64,000 nt of DNA. Source: Faecalicatena orotica. Its GTDB lineage: Bacteria > Bacillota > Clostridia > Lachnospirales > Lachnospiraceae. The notes below the pieces were generated by a model that did no database searches, was not told the origin of the DNA, and saw nothing but the letters and a program-made list of their open reading frames with translations. Shown piece after piece: positions 16,343 to 26,614 of the stretch (position 1 is its first letter; the number at the start of each line of letters is the position of its first letter). A program made the position numbers and the translations under genes. The stretch covers positions 186,001 through 250,000 of the forward strand of contig NZ_QGDL01000007.1 in the NCBI RefSeq assembly GCF_003149245.1, in the 5' to 3' direction.

Positions 16343-17196
16343 GGGCGCCGGTCAACAAGATCATCCCACTGAGCGTGGTGGATGGGCCGGGAAACCGGAC
16401 GTCCGTTTTCCTGCAGAAATGTAACATCGCATGTGCCTACTGCCATAACCCGGAGACACAGAGAATGTGCACCGGATGCGGCATCTGTGTGGAAAAGTGC
16501 CCGGTACAGGCGTTGAGTCTGGTTCAGGAGAAGGGGCGGGATTTAGAAGGGCTTCCCGTGATCTGGGATGAGAAAAAATGTGTGCAGTGTGATACATGCA
16601 TCCGGGTCTGTCCGTATTTTTCCTCACCCAAAATACACCTTATGGAGGTGGAAGAAGTTTTCAGTGAGATCAAGAAGAATCTTCCCTTCATCAGGGGGAT
16701 TACCGTGTCGGGCGGGGAATGTACACTCTATCCTGAGTTTCTGACAGAACTGTTTACACAGGTAAGGGCAGAAGGACTGACCTGTTACATCGACAGCAAT
16801 GGCTGTGTGGATTTCAGCAGGTATCCGGACCTGATGGACGTATGCGATAAAGTTATGCTGGATGTAAAGGCATGGGATGAGAATGTATTTTACAGTCTGA
16901 CAAGAAGCAGCAATGAAACTGTTAAGAAAAATCTCATTTATCTGGCTAAAAGGCACCAGCTCGAAGAAGTGCGTATTGTATGTCTGGAGCCGGAGGTAGA
17001 TGTAGAAGCCGTGATCCGGGGGATTGCAGGGAGTGTGCGGGAACACCTGGATGATTTCACATTAAAGCTTATTGCATTCCGCAGCCACGGAGTCAGGACC
17101 GCGTTAAAAGATAAGGAAATGCCATCTGGTGAACAGATGGAAAAATGGAGAGGAATTGCCGTAAACTGCGGCTTTTCGAATATACGTATTGTCTGA
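16339..17196 (+). CDS. yjjW: YjjW-family glycine radical enzyme activase
   Basis: Radical SAM activase of 285 residues. TTG at 16339 overlaps the yjjI stop by four bases, which fits translational coupling. The AdoMet-binding cluster motif is C28-x3-C32-x2-C35 (CNIACAYCHNPET). Two ferredoxin-type 4Fe-4S motifs are inserted after it: CTGCGICVEKCP and CVQCDTCIRVCP. TVSGGECTL is the GGE motif that contacts AdoMet. These features match the PflA-like class with extra clusters. It should make the glycyl radical on the YjjI partner by cleaving S-adenosylmethionine. Oxygen sensitivity means it acts only in anaerobic cells. Confidence 0.9.
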   Translation: MRAPVNKIIPLSVVDGPGNRTSVFLQKCNIACAYCHNPETQRMCTGCGICVEKCPVQALSLVQEKGRDLEGLPVIWDEKKCVQCDTCIRVCPYFSSPKIHLMEVEEVFSEIKKNLPFIRGITVSGGECTLYPEFLTELFTQVRAEGLTCYIDSNGCVDFSRYPDLMDVCDKVMLDVKAWDENVFYSLTRSSNETVKKNLIYLAKRHQLEEVRIVCLEPEVDVEAVIRGIAGSVREHLDDFTLKLIAFRSHGVRTALKDKEMPSGEQMEKWRGIAVNCGFSNIRIV

Positions 17197-17246
17197 GACA
17201 GTACAGGAAACAAAGAAACCACTATTTTTAAGGAGGAAACAAGATT

Positions 17247-18308
17247 ATGAAATTCAAGAAGGCAATGGCAATCGGACTGGCAGCAGCGATGACACTTTCA
17301 CTGGCAGCATGCGGAGGTTCAAAGGACAAAGAGGAGAAGACTTCTGACAGCAAGACATCGGATAAGAAGAGCGATTATTCCGTAGCAATGATTACGGATA
17401 CGGGCGGAATCAATGACCAGTCCTTCAACCAGTCGGCCTGGGAGGGGCTTCAGGAGTTAAGCGAAGAGACAGGCGCCGATGTAAACTATATCGAATCAAA
17501 GCAGGCATCTGATTTCGTAACAAATCTGGAGCGTCTTGGAGACAGCGGGGCAACACTTCTCTGGGGAATCGGGTATGCGTGTGCGGATGCAGTACTGGAA
17601 GCGGCAGATTCAAACCCGGACCTCCAATATGCAGTTGTGGACAACTCCTATGAGGAAACCCCGGATAATGTGACAGGTGTTATGTTCCGCGCACAGGAGC
17701 CGTCCTTCATGGTAGGCTATGTGGCAGGAAAAACGACAGAGAGCAATAAGGTTGGGTTCGTAGGCGGTATCTCATCTGGCCTGATCGACCAGTTCCAGTA
17801 TGGATACGAGGCCGGCGTACAGTATGCGGCAAAAGAGCTGGGCAAAGAGATTGAGGTTTCAGTTCAGTATGCAGAGAGCTTCAGCGATGCGGCAAAAGGA
17901 AAAGCGATTGCAAGCAAGATGTATTCCGACGGCTGTGATGTTGTATACCATGCAGCAGGCGGAAGCGGGACAGGCGTTATCGAAGCGGCAAAAGAAGCAG
18001 GCAAATGGGTCATCGGAGTGGACAGGGACCAGGCATATCTTGCACCGGATAATGTGTTGACATCTGCCCTGAAACTGGTTGGAAAAGCAGTAAAAGAAGT
18101 TTCTATGGAAGCAATGGACGGAGAAGAGATCGGCGGACAGACACTGACATTCGGACTGGAAGAAGAATGTGTCGGTATCTCAGAAGAGCATAAAAACATG
18201 CCGGAGGGCGTATATGAAGCCACTCTGGAAATCGGCGAGAAGATCAAGAGCGGGGAAATTGAAGTACCTTCTACAAAAGATGAATATGAGGCATTTATCA
18301 CAAAGTAG
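17247..18308 (+). CDS. BMP-family nucleoside-binding lipoprotein
   Basis: Substrate-binding protein of 353 residues. AAGGAGG precedes the ATG. The signal peptide ends in a lipobox LAAC (about residues 20-23), so the mature protein is lipid-anchored outside the membrane. The BMP/Med domain is clear: VAMITDTGGINDQSFNQSAW, GFVGGISSGLIDQFQYGYE and GVDRDQAYL. Such proteins deliver purine or pyrimidine nucleosides to a YufO/P/Q or NupABC-type importer. The three genes downstream encode the ATPase and two permeases, and all are co-directional with nucleoside catabolic genes. Base specificity cannot be read from the sequence. Confidence 0.92.
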   Translation: MKFKKAMAIGLAAAMTLSLAACGGSKDKEEKTSDSKTSDKKSDYSVAMITDTGGINDQSFNQSAWEGLQELSEETGADVNYIESKQASDFVTNLERLGDSGATLLWGIGYACADAVLEAADSNPDLQYAVVDNSYEETPDNVTGVMFRAQEPSFMVGYVAGKTTESNKVGFVGGISSGLIDQFQYGYEAGVQYAAKELGKEIEVSVQYAESFSDAAKGKAIASKMYSDGCDVVYHAAGGSGTGVIEAAKEAGKWVIGVDRDQAYLAPDNVLTSALKLVGKAVKEVSMEAMDGEEIGGQTLTFGLEEECVGISEEHKNMPEGVYEATLEIGEKIKSGEIEVPSTKDEYEAFITK

Positions 18309-18332
18309 GATAAGGCGAAAGGAGATAACGGT

Positions 18333-19868
18333 ATGGCTGGGGCAAGCAGCGAATACGCGGTACAGATGCATGGGATCACGAAGAGCTTCGGTTCTTTCTA
18401 TGCACTTCAGGATATGGAACTGAATGTAAAAAAGGGCAGCATCCATTCTCTGTTAGGTGAAAACGGAGCAGGGAAAAGTACATTGATGAATATCCTTTAC
18501 GGTCTGTATCAGGCTGATGAGGGAGAGATTTTAATAGACGGAAAAAAGGTAGATATTAAAAACCCGAATGTAGCGATTGAACACGGGATCGGAATGGTCC
18601 ACCAGCACTTCATGCTGGTAGACGATTTCACGGTGACGCAGAACATCATCCTGGGAAATGAAACAACGTCCCATGCGGGATTCGTGGATATGAAGAAAGC
18701 CAGGAAACAGATACTGGAGATTGTGGATAAGTATGGCCTGGAAGTCGAACCGGATGCAAAAGTCAGTGACATTTCCGTCGGGATGCAGCAAAGAGTTGAG
18801 ATTCTGAAGGCATTGTACCGCGGCGCCCAGCTGCTTATCCTGGACGAACCGACGGCCGTCCTGACACCTCAGGAAATCGAGGACCTGATCTCGATCATGA
18901 ATAATCTGGTAAAGGACGGCAAGGCAATCATTATTATTACTCATAAGCTGAAAGAAATTAAGGCATCCTCGGATACCTGTACAATCATCCGCAGGGGGAA
19001 ATACATTGATACTATCCCGGTGAAGGATGTAACCGAAAATGAACTCGCAACCCTGATGGTTGGCCATGAGGTAAATCTGGTCGTGGACAAGACACCGGCG
19101 AAACCGGGCGAAGTCGTGTTCGAGATTCAGAATCTGGTTGTGAAAAATGACCGGAAGCTGGACGCAGTCAAGGGACTGGACCTGAAGGTAAGGCGCGGGG
19201 AAATCGTCGGAATCGCAGGCATAGACGGCAACGGGCAGAAGGAACTGATTGAGGCGGTCAACTGTCTGGCCCCGGTTGTTTCCGGAAGTATTCTGATTAA
19301 CGGAAAACACATCGAAAACACCTCGCCGAGGCGGGTCATAGACAGCGGTGTCAGCACCATTCCGGAGGACCGTCAGAAGCGGGGGCTTGTACTGGACTTT
19401 ACGGTCAATGAGAATGCAGTCCTGGAGCAGTATAGAACCGCACCGTTTTCGGAAAAGGGAATCCTGAACAAGAAAGAAATGGAAGCATTTACAAAGAAGC
19501 TGATTAAAGAGTACGATGTCCGCCCGGAGGACTGCGGACCGAAGAGGGCGGGAGGACTGTCCGGAGGGAATCAGCAGAAGGTAATTATCGGGCGTGAAAT
19601 CGCGATGAACCCGGACCTGCTGATCGCAGTACAGCCTACGAGGGGACTGGATGTAGGGGCCATCGAGACAGTACATAAGACACTAATTCGGGAGAGGGAT
19701 AAGGGGAAAGCCGTGCTTTTGATCTCCTTTGAACTCGACGAGGTCATGAATGTATCTGATACAATCGCAGTCATATATGACGGAAAGATTCAGGATACAT
19801 TTGCACAGGGTACTGTGGATGAAAACACGATCGGTCTGTTGATGGCAGGAGGAAAGAATCATGGATAA
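18333..19868 (+). CDS. Nucleoside ABC importer ATPase (YufO/NupA type)
   Basis: ATPase of 511 residues with two fused ATP-binding domains, as in sugar/nucleoside importers. Domain one has Walker A GENGAGKST, signature-like ISVGMQQRVEILK and Walker B LLILDEPTAVLTPQE. Domain two (about residue 260 on) has the weaker Walker A GIDGNGQKELIE, signature LSGGNQQKVIIGRE and a degenerate Walker B in which Asp-Glu is replaced by VQPTRGLD, usual for this family. It energises transport by the two downstream permeases. Its stop overlaps the next start by eight bases. Confidence 0.93.
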   Translation: MAGASSEYAVQMHGITKSFGSFYALQDMELNVKKGSIHSLLGENGAGKSTLMNILYGLYQADEGEILIDGKKVDIKNPNVAIEHGIGMVHQHFMLVDDFTVTQNIILGNETTSHAGFVDMKKARKQILEIVDKYGLEVEPDAKVSDISVGMQQRVEILKALYRGAQLLILDEPTAVLTPQEIEDLISIMNNLVKDGKAIIIITHKLKEIKASSDTCTIIRRGKYIDTIPVKDVTENELATLMVGHEVNLVVDKTPAKPGEVVFEIQNLVVKNDRKLDAVKGLDLKVRRGEIVGIAGIDGNGQKELIEAVNCLAPVVSGSILINGKHIENTSPRRVIDSGVSTIPEDRQKRGLVLDFTVNENAVLEQYRTAPFSEKGILNKKEMEAFTKKLIKEYDVRPEDCGPKRAGGLSGGNQQKVIIGREIAMNPDLLIAVQPTRGLDVGAIETVHKTLIRERDKGKAVLLISFELDEVMNVSDTIAVIYDGKIQDTFAQGTVDENTIGLLMAGGKNHG

Positions 19869-20988
19869 AACAGCGAAAATACTGAAAAAACCATTTACGA
19901 TGACGATCATAGCCATTCTGTGCGGCTTCCTTGTGGCGGGGATTATTCTGTCCATTGCCGGATATCCGCCGTTTCATTCCCTGAGTGTGCTGATACAGGG
20001 AGTTTTTTCCGGGCCGAAGCACATATCAAATGTCATCATCAAGAGTACGCCGCTGATCCTGACAGGGATTGGTGTCGCATTTGCTTTCAAGACCGGCCTG
20101 TTCAACATCGGGGCGGAAGGCCAGTTTATCATGGGATGCGTGGCATCTACAACAGTCGGGATCGTCTGTGATTTCCCGGCCGTGATCCAGATTCCGCTTG
20201 TACTGGCAGCGGGAGTAATTGCAGGTGCCGTATTCGGCGGGCTGGTAGGGTTCCTCAAGGCTAGATTTGGGATTCACGAGGTACTGACCAGTATTATGTT
20301 TAACTGGATTGCACTGTATTTTTCCAACTGGATCTGCAACCTGGAACGGTTCCACAAACCGGATACGATCGGTACATACCCGGTAAACGAGTCCAGTTAT
20401 ACCATGATTCTTGGTAAATGGAAGACGACAAAGGAAGGGAAGGAAGCCCTCTTAAGCAGTGATTTTCTGAAAGATACCATTCTGAAGACAGACGTGAATG
20501 CAGGCTTCATCGCAGCGATTATTCTGGCAGTGCTTGTCTCATTCCTTCTATATAAAACTACGAAGGGATTCGAATTAAGAGCGGTGGGTGCCAACCGGTA
20601 TGCGGCAGAATTTACCGGTATCAACGTGAATAGAAATATCCTTCATTCTATGGTCATCTCTGGCGGAATCTGCGGACTGGCGGCTGCATTTTATATTACG
20701 GGCAACTCCCCCCACGGGATTGCCACACTGGCGGCCTTTGAAAACACAGGATTTAACGCCCTTGGCGTCTGTCTGATTGCAGGAAGTTCACCGGTTGGAT
20801 GCATTTTCGCAGGACTGCTGTTTGGAGGCCTTTTGTACGGCGGACAGTCACTCCAGTATGAAGTTGGGGCACCATCCGAGATCATTAACATTGTCATCGG
20901 CGTTATCGTATTTTTTGTGGCACTGACACATATCATTCCGCCGCTGGTGGAGAGATTTTCTAAGGGAGGGAAAAAACATGCTAAGTAG
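19861..20988 (+). CDS. Nucleoside ABC importer permease 1 (YufP/NupB type)
   Basis: Membrane protein of 375 residues with about eight to ten helices. It carries the BPD_transp_2 family stretch KTGLFNIGAEGQFIMGC and RAVGANRYAAEFTGIN, which contains the coupling loop to the ATPase. A polar segment (about 170-205) is longer than in sugar permeases, as is usual in the nucleoside group. It overlaps the ATPase gene upstream by eight bases and the second permease gene downstream by eleven, so the four transport genes are translated together. Confidence 0.92.
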   Translation: MDKTAKILKKPFTMTIIAILCGFLVAGIILSIAGYPPFHSLSVLIQGVFSGPKHISNVIIKSTPLILTGIGVAFAFKTGLFNIGAEGQFIMGCVASTTVGIVCDFPAVIQIPLVLAAGVIAGAVFGGLVGFLKARFGIHEVLTSIMFNWIALYFSNWICNLERFHKPDTIGTYPVNESSYTMILGKWKTTKEGKEALLSSDFLKDTILKTDVNAGFIAAIILAVLVSFLLYKTTKGFELRAVGANRYAAEFTGINVNRNILHSMVISGGICGLAAAFYITGNSPHGIATLAAFENTGFNALGVCLIAGSSPVGCIFAGLLFGGLLYGGQSLQYEVGAPSEIINIVIGVIVFFVALTHIIPPLVERFSKGGKKHAK

Positions 20989-21898
20989 TATCACCTTATT
21001 TATCGGCATTACACTGATGTATTCCACTCCGCTGGCGTTTGCGGCTTTGGGCGGCGTGATCTCCGAGCGTTCTGGTGTGACGAACCTTGGTATTGAGGGA
21101 ATGATGACCATCGGCGCATTTACGGGTGCAACGGTTGGCTATTTTACAGGGAGCGCATGGGGCGGTTTCCTTGCGGCAGGGATTGCAGGCGGGATGATTG
21201 CACTTCTGCATGCATTTGCATCCATCACATGCCGGGCAGACCAGACCATTTCCGGTATTGCAATCAACCTGATCGGACCCGGCGTGGCGCTGTTCCTCTG
21301 CCGCCTGCTGTTCGACGGGGCGACGATGTCCGTGCCGGTTACAAACAAGATTCCGAAATTGTTCGGCAGTGCCGGTATCACAGGCGCACTGAAGAACCTG
21401 AACGTAGATGTGACCGTAGTGCTTGCACTTGTCTTCGCAGTTGTGCTGTGGGGATTCCTTTACAAGACAAAATGGGGCCTTCATATCCGTTCCGTTGGAG
21501 AGCATCCGGCGGCAGCAGATACAATGGGGATCAATGTTTATAAAATCCGTTACCTGTGCGTCATAGCCTCCGGGATACTTGCCGGTTTCGGCGGCGCATC
21601 CATGACGCTCGCGATTATCCCGCAGTTTACACCGACAGCCATCAGCGGTCAGGGATTCATCGCCCTTGCGGCCGTGATCTTTGGAAAATGGACACCCCAC
21701 GGTGCTTACGGCGCCTGCATCCTGTTTGGTGCGGCACAGGCACTGACAGTGATACTGGGAGGCGGTTCTTTCCAGGTTCCTTCCGAAATACTTGCCATGC
21801 TTCCGTATATCATCACCATCATCATCCTGATCCTGTTTGTTGGTCGTTCCGCAGCACCAAAGGCAAGTGGACAGCCATACGAAAAGGGGGCAAGGTAA
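20978..21898 (+). CDS. Nucleoside ABC importer permease 2 (YufQ/NupC type)
   Basis: Second BPD_transp_2 permease of 306 residues with about eight helices. Typical blocks are SERSGVTNLGIEGMMTIGAF, ADQTISGIAINLIGPG, RSVGEHPAAADTMGINVYK (coupling loop) and GFIALAAVIFGKWTPHGA. It forms the heterodimeric channel with permease 1. It ends 80 bases before a Crp-type regulator gene. Confidence 0.92.
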   Translation: MLSSITLFIGITLMYSTPLAFAALGGVISERSGVTNLGIEGMMTIGAFTGATVGYFTGSAWGGFLAAGIAGGMIALLHAFASITCRADQTISGIAINLIGPGVALFLCRLLFDGATMSVPVTNKIPKLFGSAGITGALKNLNVDVTVVLALVFAVVLWGFLYKTKWGLHIRSVGEHPAAADTMGINVYKIRYLCVIASGILAGFGGASMTLAIIPQFTPTAISGQGFIALAAVIFGKWTPHGAYGACILFGAAQALTVILGGGSFQVPSEILAMLPYIITIIILILFVGRSAAPKASGQPYEKGAR

Positions 21899-21978
21899 CA
21901 CTGCCGGGGCACTTTCTTTTTGGAACTTCAGATGGTAGAATAGGGTATAACAGTAAATGACAAAATAAGGAGAGACAG

Positions 21979-22698
21979 ATGAATGAAGTTGTTGAGCTGA
22001 TCGATGAACTGCATACGAAGGAGAGAGACTACCTGAATAATTATCTGGCGAATGCACCAAAATGGCTTTTGGAGGCATTTCAGATTGTCCGCATAAAAAA
22101 AGGAAATGCATTCATTCATGAGAATGCTTATGTGGATACGGTATATATCCTTGTAGAGGGCGTGGTCAAGGCGACAGACTACCGTGTGCAGGAAATCGCC
22201 TATGACTATGCGCGGTTCTATCCGGTGGAAGTCTTCGGTGCAATGGAATTCCTGATGGGTTATGAGGAGTACAAGACCACCCTGATCACAGAGACAGACT
22301 GCCGTTTCCTGCGGGTGTCCAAGGACCAGTTTGCCAAATGGATGCTGACGGATATCCATGCGGTGTTAGAGCAGGTCAAGGCGATGAGTGTGTATCTGCT
22401 CGAGCAGGTGAGGAAGGAACGCCTTTTCCTGTTCTTACAGGGGGCGGACCGGCTTTTTCTCTTGTTCATGCAGATTTACCAGAAGTCGGCGAGACATAAG
22501 GTGTGCAGGATCAGACTCACAAGAAAGGATCTCTCCAACAGTACAGGACTATGTATCAAGACCATCAACCGCTGCGTGAAGAAGATGGAGGAGGACGGGT
22601 ATATCTCGAGGGAAGGAAGAACCATCGTGATCGACAGGGACCAGTACCAGAGAATCAAAGCGGTCGTTTCCGAAAAGATTGATGAAGTGGAAGTATAG
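21979..22698 (+). CDS. Crp/Fnr-family regulator inside the nucleoside cluster
   Basis: Regulator of 239 residues with an AAGGAGAG ribosome site. Residues 30-130 form the effector beta barrel ([31 protein letters not shown]). The C-terminal helix-turn-helix is [20 protein letters not shown] followed by a winged end [13 protein letters not shown]. No Fnr-type Cys cluster is present. It lies between the transporter and phosphorylase genes, which suggests it controls this cluster. It and the regulator at 12789 are both candidates for the GACATA-GTC box at the yjjI promoter. Its effector could be a cyclic nucleotide, a nucleoside or a sugar phosphate. Confidence 0.85.
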   Translation: MNEVVELIDELHTKERDYLNNYLANAPKWLLEAFQIVRIKKGNAFIHENAYVDTVYILVEGVVKATDYRVQEIAYDYARFYPVEVFGAMEFLMGYEEYKTTLITETDCRFLRVSKDQFAKWMLTDIHAVLEQVKAMSVYLLEQVRKERLFLFLQGADRLFLLFMQIYQKSARHKVCRIRLTRKDLSNSTGLCIKTINRCVKKMEEDGYISREGRTIVIDRDQYQRIKAVVSEKIDEVEV

Positions 22699-22714
22699 GA
22701 AGGAGCATGTAAGG

Positions 22715-23497
22715 ATGATTAATTATTCAGAAAAAGAAGGAAAACAATACCACATTCAGGTAGGAAAAGGGGATGTGGGGAAATATGTCATCATGCCGGG
22801 GGACCCGAAAAGATGTGAGCTGATTGCCAGATATCTTGACCATCCCGTTCTGATGGCGGACAGCCGTGAATATGTTACCTACACAGGGGAACTGGACGGC
22901 GTGAAGGTCAGTGTGACCTCGACCGGAATCGGGGGACCGTCTGCATCCATCGCGATGGAGGAACTGGTTATGTCCGGTGCGGATACCTTTATCCGGATCG
23001 GCACGAGCGGGGGCATGGATATTGATGTAAAGAGCGGAGATATAGTCATTGCAAACGGGGCTATCCGCATGGAAGGTACGAGTAAGGAATATGCGCCGAT
23101 CGAATTTCCGGCGGTTCCGGATTTTGATGTAACAAACGCACTTGTCAGTGCGGCGAAGAAATTAGATCAGACATACCATGTAGGTGTGGTGCAGTGCAAA
23201 GACTCCTTCTATGGACAGCACTCACCGGAAACCAAACCGGTAGGATATGAGCTGATGAATAAATGGGATGCCTGGGTAAAGCTTGGCTGTAAGGCGTCCG
23301 AGATGGAGTCTGCCGCGTTATTTATCGTAGCAAGCTATCTAAAAGTACGTGCGGGTTCCGTATTCCTTGTCCTTGCCAATCAGGAGAGGGCGAAGCAGGG
23401 ACTGGATAACCCGGTTGTGCACGATACGGATGCGGCAATCCGCGTGGCAGTGGAGGCTGTCAGAGAATTAATCAAACAAGATTTGGGAGGAAAATAG
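22715..23497 (+). CDS. udp: Uridine phosphorylase
   Basis: Nucleoside phosphorylase of 260 residues. The ATG at 22715 has GGAAGGAG nine bases upstream. The frame extends back to 22679 inside the regulator gene. Family motifs are present: phosphate-binding [25 protein letters not shown], and the PNP/UDP signature [17 protein letters not shown] late [14 protein letters not shown] matches the ribose-binding Glu-Met-Glu of this family. It would cleave uridine (and deoxyuridine or thymidine) with phosphate to uracil and (deoxy)ribose-1-phosphate, which deoB then uses. Udp of other bacteria has a similar length. A purine phosphorylase follows after one base. Confidence 0.88.
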   Translation: MINYSEKEGKQYHIQVGKGDVGKYVIMPGDPKRCELIARYLDHPVLMADSREYVTYTGELDGVKVSVTSTGIGGPSASIAMEELVMSGADTFIRIGTSGGMDIDVKSGDIVIANGAIRMEGTSKEYAPIEFPAVPDFDVTNALVSAAKKLDQTYHVGVVQCKDSFYGQHSPETKPVGYELMNKWDAWVKLGCKASEMESAALFIVASYLKVRAGSVFLVLANQERAKQGLDNPVVHDTDAAIRVAVEAVRELIKQDLGGK

Positions 23498-23498
23498 A

Positions 23499-24206
23499 AT
23501 GGAAATGACACCAACCGCACATAATGGTGCTGTGAAAGGGCAGATTGCAAAAAAGGTACTGATGCCGGGAGACCCGCTTCGTGCGAAATATATCGCAGAG
23601 ACATATCTTGAGACCCCGGTCTTATTTACCACGGTCCGCAATATGTTCGGCTATACAGGAACCTATAAAGGAGAAGAAGTATCCGTCATGGGCGGTGGTA
23701 TGGGGATGCCTTCGATCGGCATTTACTCCTATGAGCTGTTTCATTTTTATGATGTGGACCAGATCATCCGCATTGGATCTGCCGGGGCGCTTCAGGACGA
23801 TGTAAACCTGATGGATGTCGTGATCGGCATGGGGGCCTGCACAGATTCCAACTACGCTTACCAGTACGCTCTGCCGGGGACCTTTGCCCCCATCGCGGAT
23901 TACGGGCTCGTCAGAAGGGCCGTGGAAGTGGCGGAAGAACAGGGAACACCGGTGGCAGTCGGCAATGTGCTGTCCTCTGACGTGTTCTACAATGCAGATG
24001 CTTCGGTTAATGATAAATGGCGCAGCATGGGTGTACTTGCGGTTGAGATGGAGGCGGCGGCCCTGTATATGAATGCCGCGGCGGCTGGGAAGAAAGCGCT
24101 CTGCATGCTGACGATCTCGGATCTGATTTATAAAGAAGGAAAATTAAGCGCCGAAGAAAGGCAGTTAGGTTTCCGCAAAATGATGGAGATTGCCCTTGCC
24201 ATATAA
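23499..24206 (+). CDS. deoD: Purine nucleoside phosphorylase, DeoD type
   Basis: Hexameric-type purine nucleoside phosphorylase of 235 residues. Motifs: AKKVLMPGDPLRAKYIA, GGGMGMPSIGIYSYEL (the PNP/UDP family signature), IIRIGSAGAL and the active-site EMEAAALYM followed by TISDLI, where the Asp is the catalytic acid of the E. coli-like enzymes. It splits purine (deoxy)nucleosides with phosphate to base and (deoxy)ribose-1-phosphate. It directly follows the uridine phosphorylase gene. A stem-loop occurs 22 bases after its stop, ahead of deoC. Confidence 0.93.
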   Translation: MEMTPTAHNGAVKGQIAKKVLMPGDPLRAKYIAETYLETPVLFTTVRNMFGYTGTYKGEEVSVMGGGMGMPSIGIYSYELFHFYDVDQIIRIGSAGALQDDVNLMDVVIGMGACTDSNYAYQYALPGTFAPIADYGLVRRAVEVAEEQGTPVAVGNVLSSDVFYNADASVNDKWRSMGVLAVEMEAAALYMNAAAAGKKALCMLTISDLIYKEGKLSAEERQLGFRKMMEIALAI

Positions 24207-24228
24207 ACTTATGAGTAACTCGTTTGTT

Positions 24229-24257
24229 ACTGTGAACACCGGAAGGGTGTTCACAGT
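24229..24257 (+). promoter_or_regulatory. Stem-loop inside the nucleoside operon
   Basis: A perfect 12-base stem ACTGTGAACACC/GGTGTTCACAGT with a five-base loop lies between deoD and deoC. It is followed by ATACTTTAATATTT rather than a clean T run. It may be a partial terminator or an RNA processing site that sets the ratio of the two halves. Confidence 0.5.
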
Positions 24258-24309
24258 ATACTTTAATATTTCGGGCAAATAGTAATTTCCCGCAGTCAGG
24301 AGGATGAAA

Positions 24310-24978
24310 ATGGATATAAAAGAGATTTTAAAATGTGTGGACCATACACTGCTCTCTCAGGGGGCAACGTGGGCAGAGATACAGAAAATATGCGATGATG
24401 CAGTGGAATACGGTACGGCATCCGTATGTATCCCGCCGTCTTATGTGGCACAGGCAAAGGAGTACGTGAAGGATAAGATGGCTGTCTGCACGGTGATCGG
24501 ATTTCCGAACGGGTACCAGACCACAAAGACAAAGATATTCGAGACACAGGATGCACTGGACAACGGAGCCGATGAGATCGACATGGTTATTAACATTGGC
24601 TGGGTGAAGGATGGAAAATATGACCTTGTGGAGGAAGAGATACGTGAATTGAAAAAAGTGTGCGGCAGCAAGGTCCTGAAGGTGATCATTGAAACCTGCC
24701 TCCTGACGGATGAAGAGAAGGTCAGAATGTGTCAGGCCGTAACAGATGCGGGGGCGGATTATATCAAGACTTCCACCGGCTTCTCCACGGCAGGGGCCAC
24801 GTTTGAGGATATCGCGCTGTTTGCGGTGAACGTAGGGGAGCATGTGAAGATCAAGGCAGCAGGCGGCATCAGCAGTCTGGATGATGCCGAGAAGTTCATC
24901 GGGCTCGGCGCTGACAGGCTGGGAACGAGCCGCATCATAAAACTGGCAAAGGAGAGTGGAGCGAATGCTGCCGGTTAA
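24310..24978 (+). CDS. deoC: Deoxyribose-phosphate aldolase
   Basis: Class I aldolase of 222 residues. The second ATG (24310) fits the CAGGAGG at 24297, while the ATG at 24304 sits directly behind it. Motifs are [45 protein letters not shown], the Schiff-base Lys in [11 protein letters not shown] and IKAAGGI with the second catalytic Lys. It splits 2-deoxyribose-5-phosphate to acetaldehyde and glyceraldehyde-3-phosphate, closing the deoxynucleoside route to glycolysis. The stop overlaps the next gene by 14 bases. Confidence 0.95.
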   Translation: MDIKEILKCVDHTLLSQGATWAEIQKICDDAVEYGTASVCIPPSYVAQAKEYVKDKMAVCTVIGFPNGYQTTKTKIFETQDALDNGADEIDMVINIGWVKDGKYDLVEEEIRELKKVCGSKVLKVIIETCLLTDEEKVRMCQAVTDAGADYIKTSTGFSTAGATFEDIALFAVNVGEHVKIKAAGGISSLDDAEKFIGLGADRLGTSRIIKLAKESGANAAG

Positions 24979-25378
24979 AGAATTGATTGAACAGGCAATA
25001 GACGCGATGGGATATGCGTACACACCGTATTCTGGTTTTAAGGTGGGCGCAGCGCTGCTGGCAAAAAACGGGAACGTATATCAGGGCTGTAACATAGAAA
25101 ATGCGGCATATACACCGTGCAACTGTGCCGAGCGCACCGCTTTTTTCAAGGCGGTGAGCGAAGGGGTGAAAGAATTCGAGGCGATCTGCATCGTGGGAGG
25201 CAAAAACGGCGTTCTGACAGAACTGACCCCTCCCTGCGGCGTGTGCAGGCAGGTGATGATGGAATTCTGCAGGCCAGAGGAATTCCGGATTATTCTCGCC
25301 ACGGACACAGCGCATTATGAGATCCATACGCTTCGGGAAATGCTCCCGATGGGGTTCGGGCCGGATGCTCTGGCGTAA
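24965..25378 (+). CDS. cdd: Cytidine deaminase
   Basis: Zinc deaminase of 137 residues, the tetrameric short form. The ATG at 24965 with AAAGGAG ten bases upstream is preferred over GTG 24956. Zinc site residues: the Cys and catalytic Glu in [11 protein letters not shown] and the pair in [26 protein letters not shown] and [12 protein letters not shown] bind substrate. It turns cytidine and deoxycytidine into uridine and deoxyuridine, which the uridine phosphorylase then cleaves. It starts inside deoC, showing translational coupling. Confidence 0.95.
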   Translation: MLPVKELIEQAIDAMGYAYTPYSGFKVGAALLAKNGNVYQGCNIENAAYTPCNCAERTAFFKAVSEGVKEFEAICIVGGKNGVLTELTPPCGVCRQVMMEFCRPEEFRIILATDTAHYEIHTLREMLPMGFGPDALA

Positions 25379-25411
25379 AGAAATGGAAAGATTACAGAAA
25401 AGAGGTTAACT

Positions 25412-26605
25412 ATGAGTAAATATCAGCGTATTTTTGTAATTGTTGTAGATTCCCTTGGGGCCGGTGCCGCTCAGGATGCCGCAGACTATGGCGATGCAGG
25501 GGCCGACACTCTGGGGCATATTTCGCAGAGTGTGGCTACCTTCCGCATCCCGAATCTTGAAAAACTGGGGATCGGGAATCTGCATCCTATGCGGCAGATC
25601 CCCCCGGCAGAACATCCGCTGGCATACTATACGAAAATGAACGAGATCAGCAAGGGGAAAGACACCATGACCGGACACTGGGAGATCATGGGCTTAAAGA
25701 CAGAGAAACCCTTTATAACGTTCACGGAAACAGGTTTCCCGAAAGAATTGATAGAGGAACTTGAGAAAAGGACCGGACATAAAGTGATTGGTAATAAGAG
25801 CGCCAGCGGGACGGAGATTCTGGAGGAACTGGCCGAGGAAGAGATTGCAACCGGGCATATGATTGTCTATACGTCAGCGGATTCCGTGCTCCAGATCTGC
25901 GGAAACGAGGAGACCTTTGACCTGAAAGAACTGTACCGTTGCTGTGAGATCGCAAGAGAACTGACCATGCGGGACGAATGGAAGGTAGGGCGCGTGATTG
26001 CAAGGCCGTATGTCGGAAAGAAGAAAGGCGAGTTCAAAAGAACAAGCAACCGTCATGACTATGCAGTGAAGCCCTTCGGTGAGACTGCCCTGAATGCGCT
26101 GGAGGACCACGGGTTCGATGTTATTTCCATCGGGAAGATCAATGATATTTTCGCAGGGGAAGGCATCACCAGGGCGTTGAAGTCTAAAAGCTCTGTGCAC
26201 GGGATGGACCAGACTATCGAGATCGCGGAAAAAGAAACGTTTAACGGACTGTGCTTTGTAAACCTGGTGGATTTTGACGCCCTCTGGGGACATCGCCGGG
26301 ACCCGGAGGGATATGCCCGTGAGATAGAGAAATTCGATGAAAAGCTGGGAATCCTTCTGGACAAAATGAAGGAAGACGATATGCTCATCATTACTGCAGA
26401 CCACGGCAATGACCCGACTTACACGGGAACCGACCATACACGGGAAAAAGTGCCATTTATTGCATACTCCAAATCAATGGAGGGGAGCGGGGAACTGCCG
26501 GAGACAGATACATTTGCTGCGATCGGGGCAACCGTTGCCGACAATTTCGGCGTGAAGATGCCTAAAGGAACCATAGGGACATCCATACTGGATCAGTTAA
26601 AGTAG
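25412..26605 (+). CDS. deoB: Phosphopentomutase
   Basis: Alkaline-phosphatase-fold mutase of 397 residues, normal for DeoB. The N-terminal metal and nucleophile region is [18 protein letters not shown], with Asp as first metal ligand, and [13 protein letters not shown] contains the phosphorylated Thr. The C-terminal metal ligands are in [18 protein letters not shown] and [19 protein letters not shown]. It interconverts (deoxy)ribose-1-phosphate from the phosphorylases and (deoxy)ribose-5-phosphate for deoC or the pentose pathway. It sits between cdd and add. Confidence 0.95.
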   Translation: MSKYQRIFVIVVDSLGAGAAQDAADYGDAGADTLGHISQSVATFRIPNLEKLGIGNLHPMRQIPPAEHPLAYYTKMNEISKGKDTMTGHWEIMGLKTEKPFITFTETGFPKELIEELEKRTGHKVIGNKSASGTEILEELAEEEIATGHMIVYTSADSVLQICGNEETFDLKELYRCCEIARELTMRDEWKVGRVIARPYVGKKKGEFKRTSNRHDYAVKPFGETALNALEDHGFDVISIGKINDIFAGEGITRALKSKSSVHGMDQTIEIAEKETFNGLCFVNLVDFDALWGHRRDPEGYAREIEKFDEKLGILLDKMKEDDMLIITADHGNDPTYTGTDHTREKVPFIAYSKSMEGSGELPETDTFAAIGATVADNFGVKMPKGTIGTSILDQLK

Positions 26606-26614
26606 AGGGTTTAC

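Noticed and set aside
20996-22111. 371-residue minus-strand ORF opposite the permease gene
   Set aside because: It is the antisense shadow of a well-supported permease gene, rich in Cys and His as typical for such shadows.
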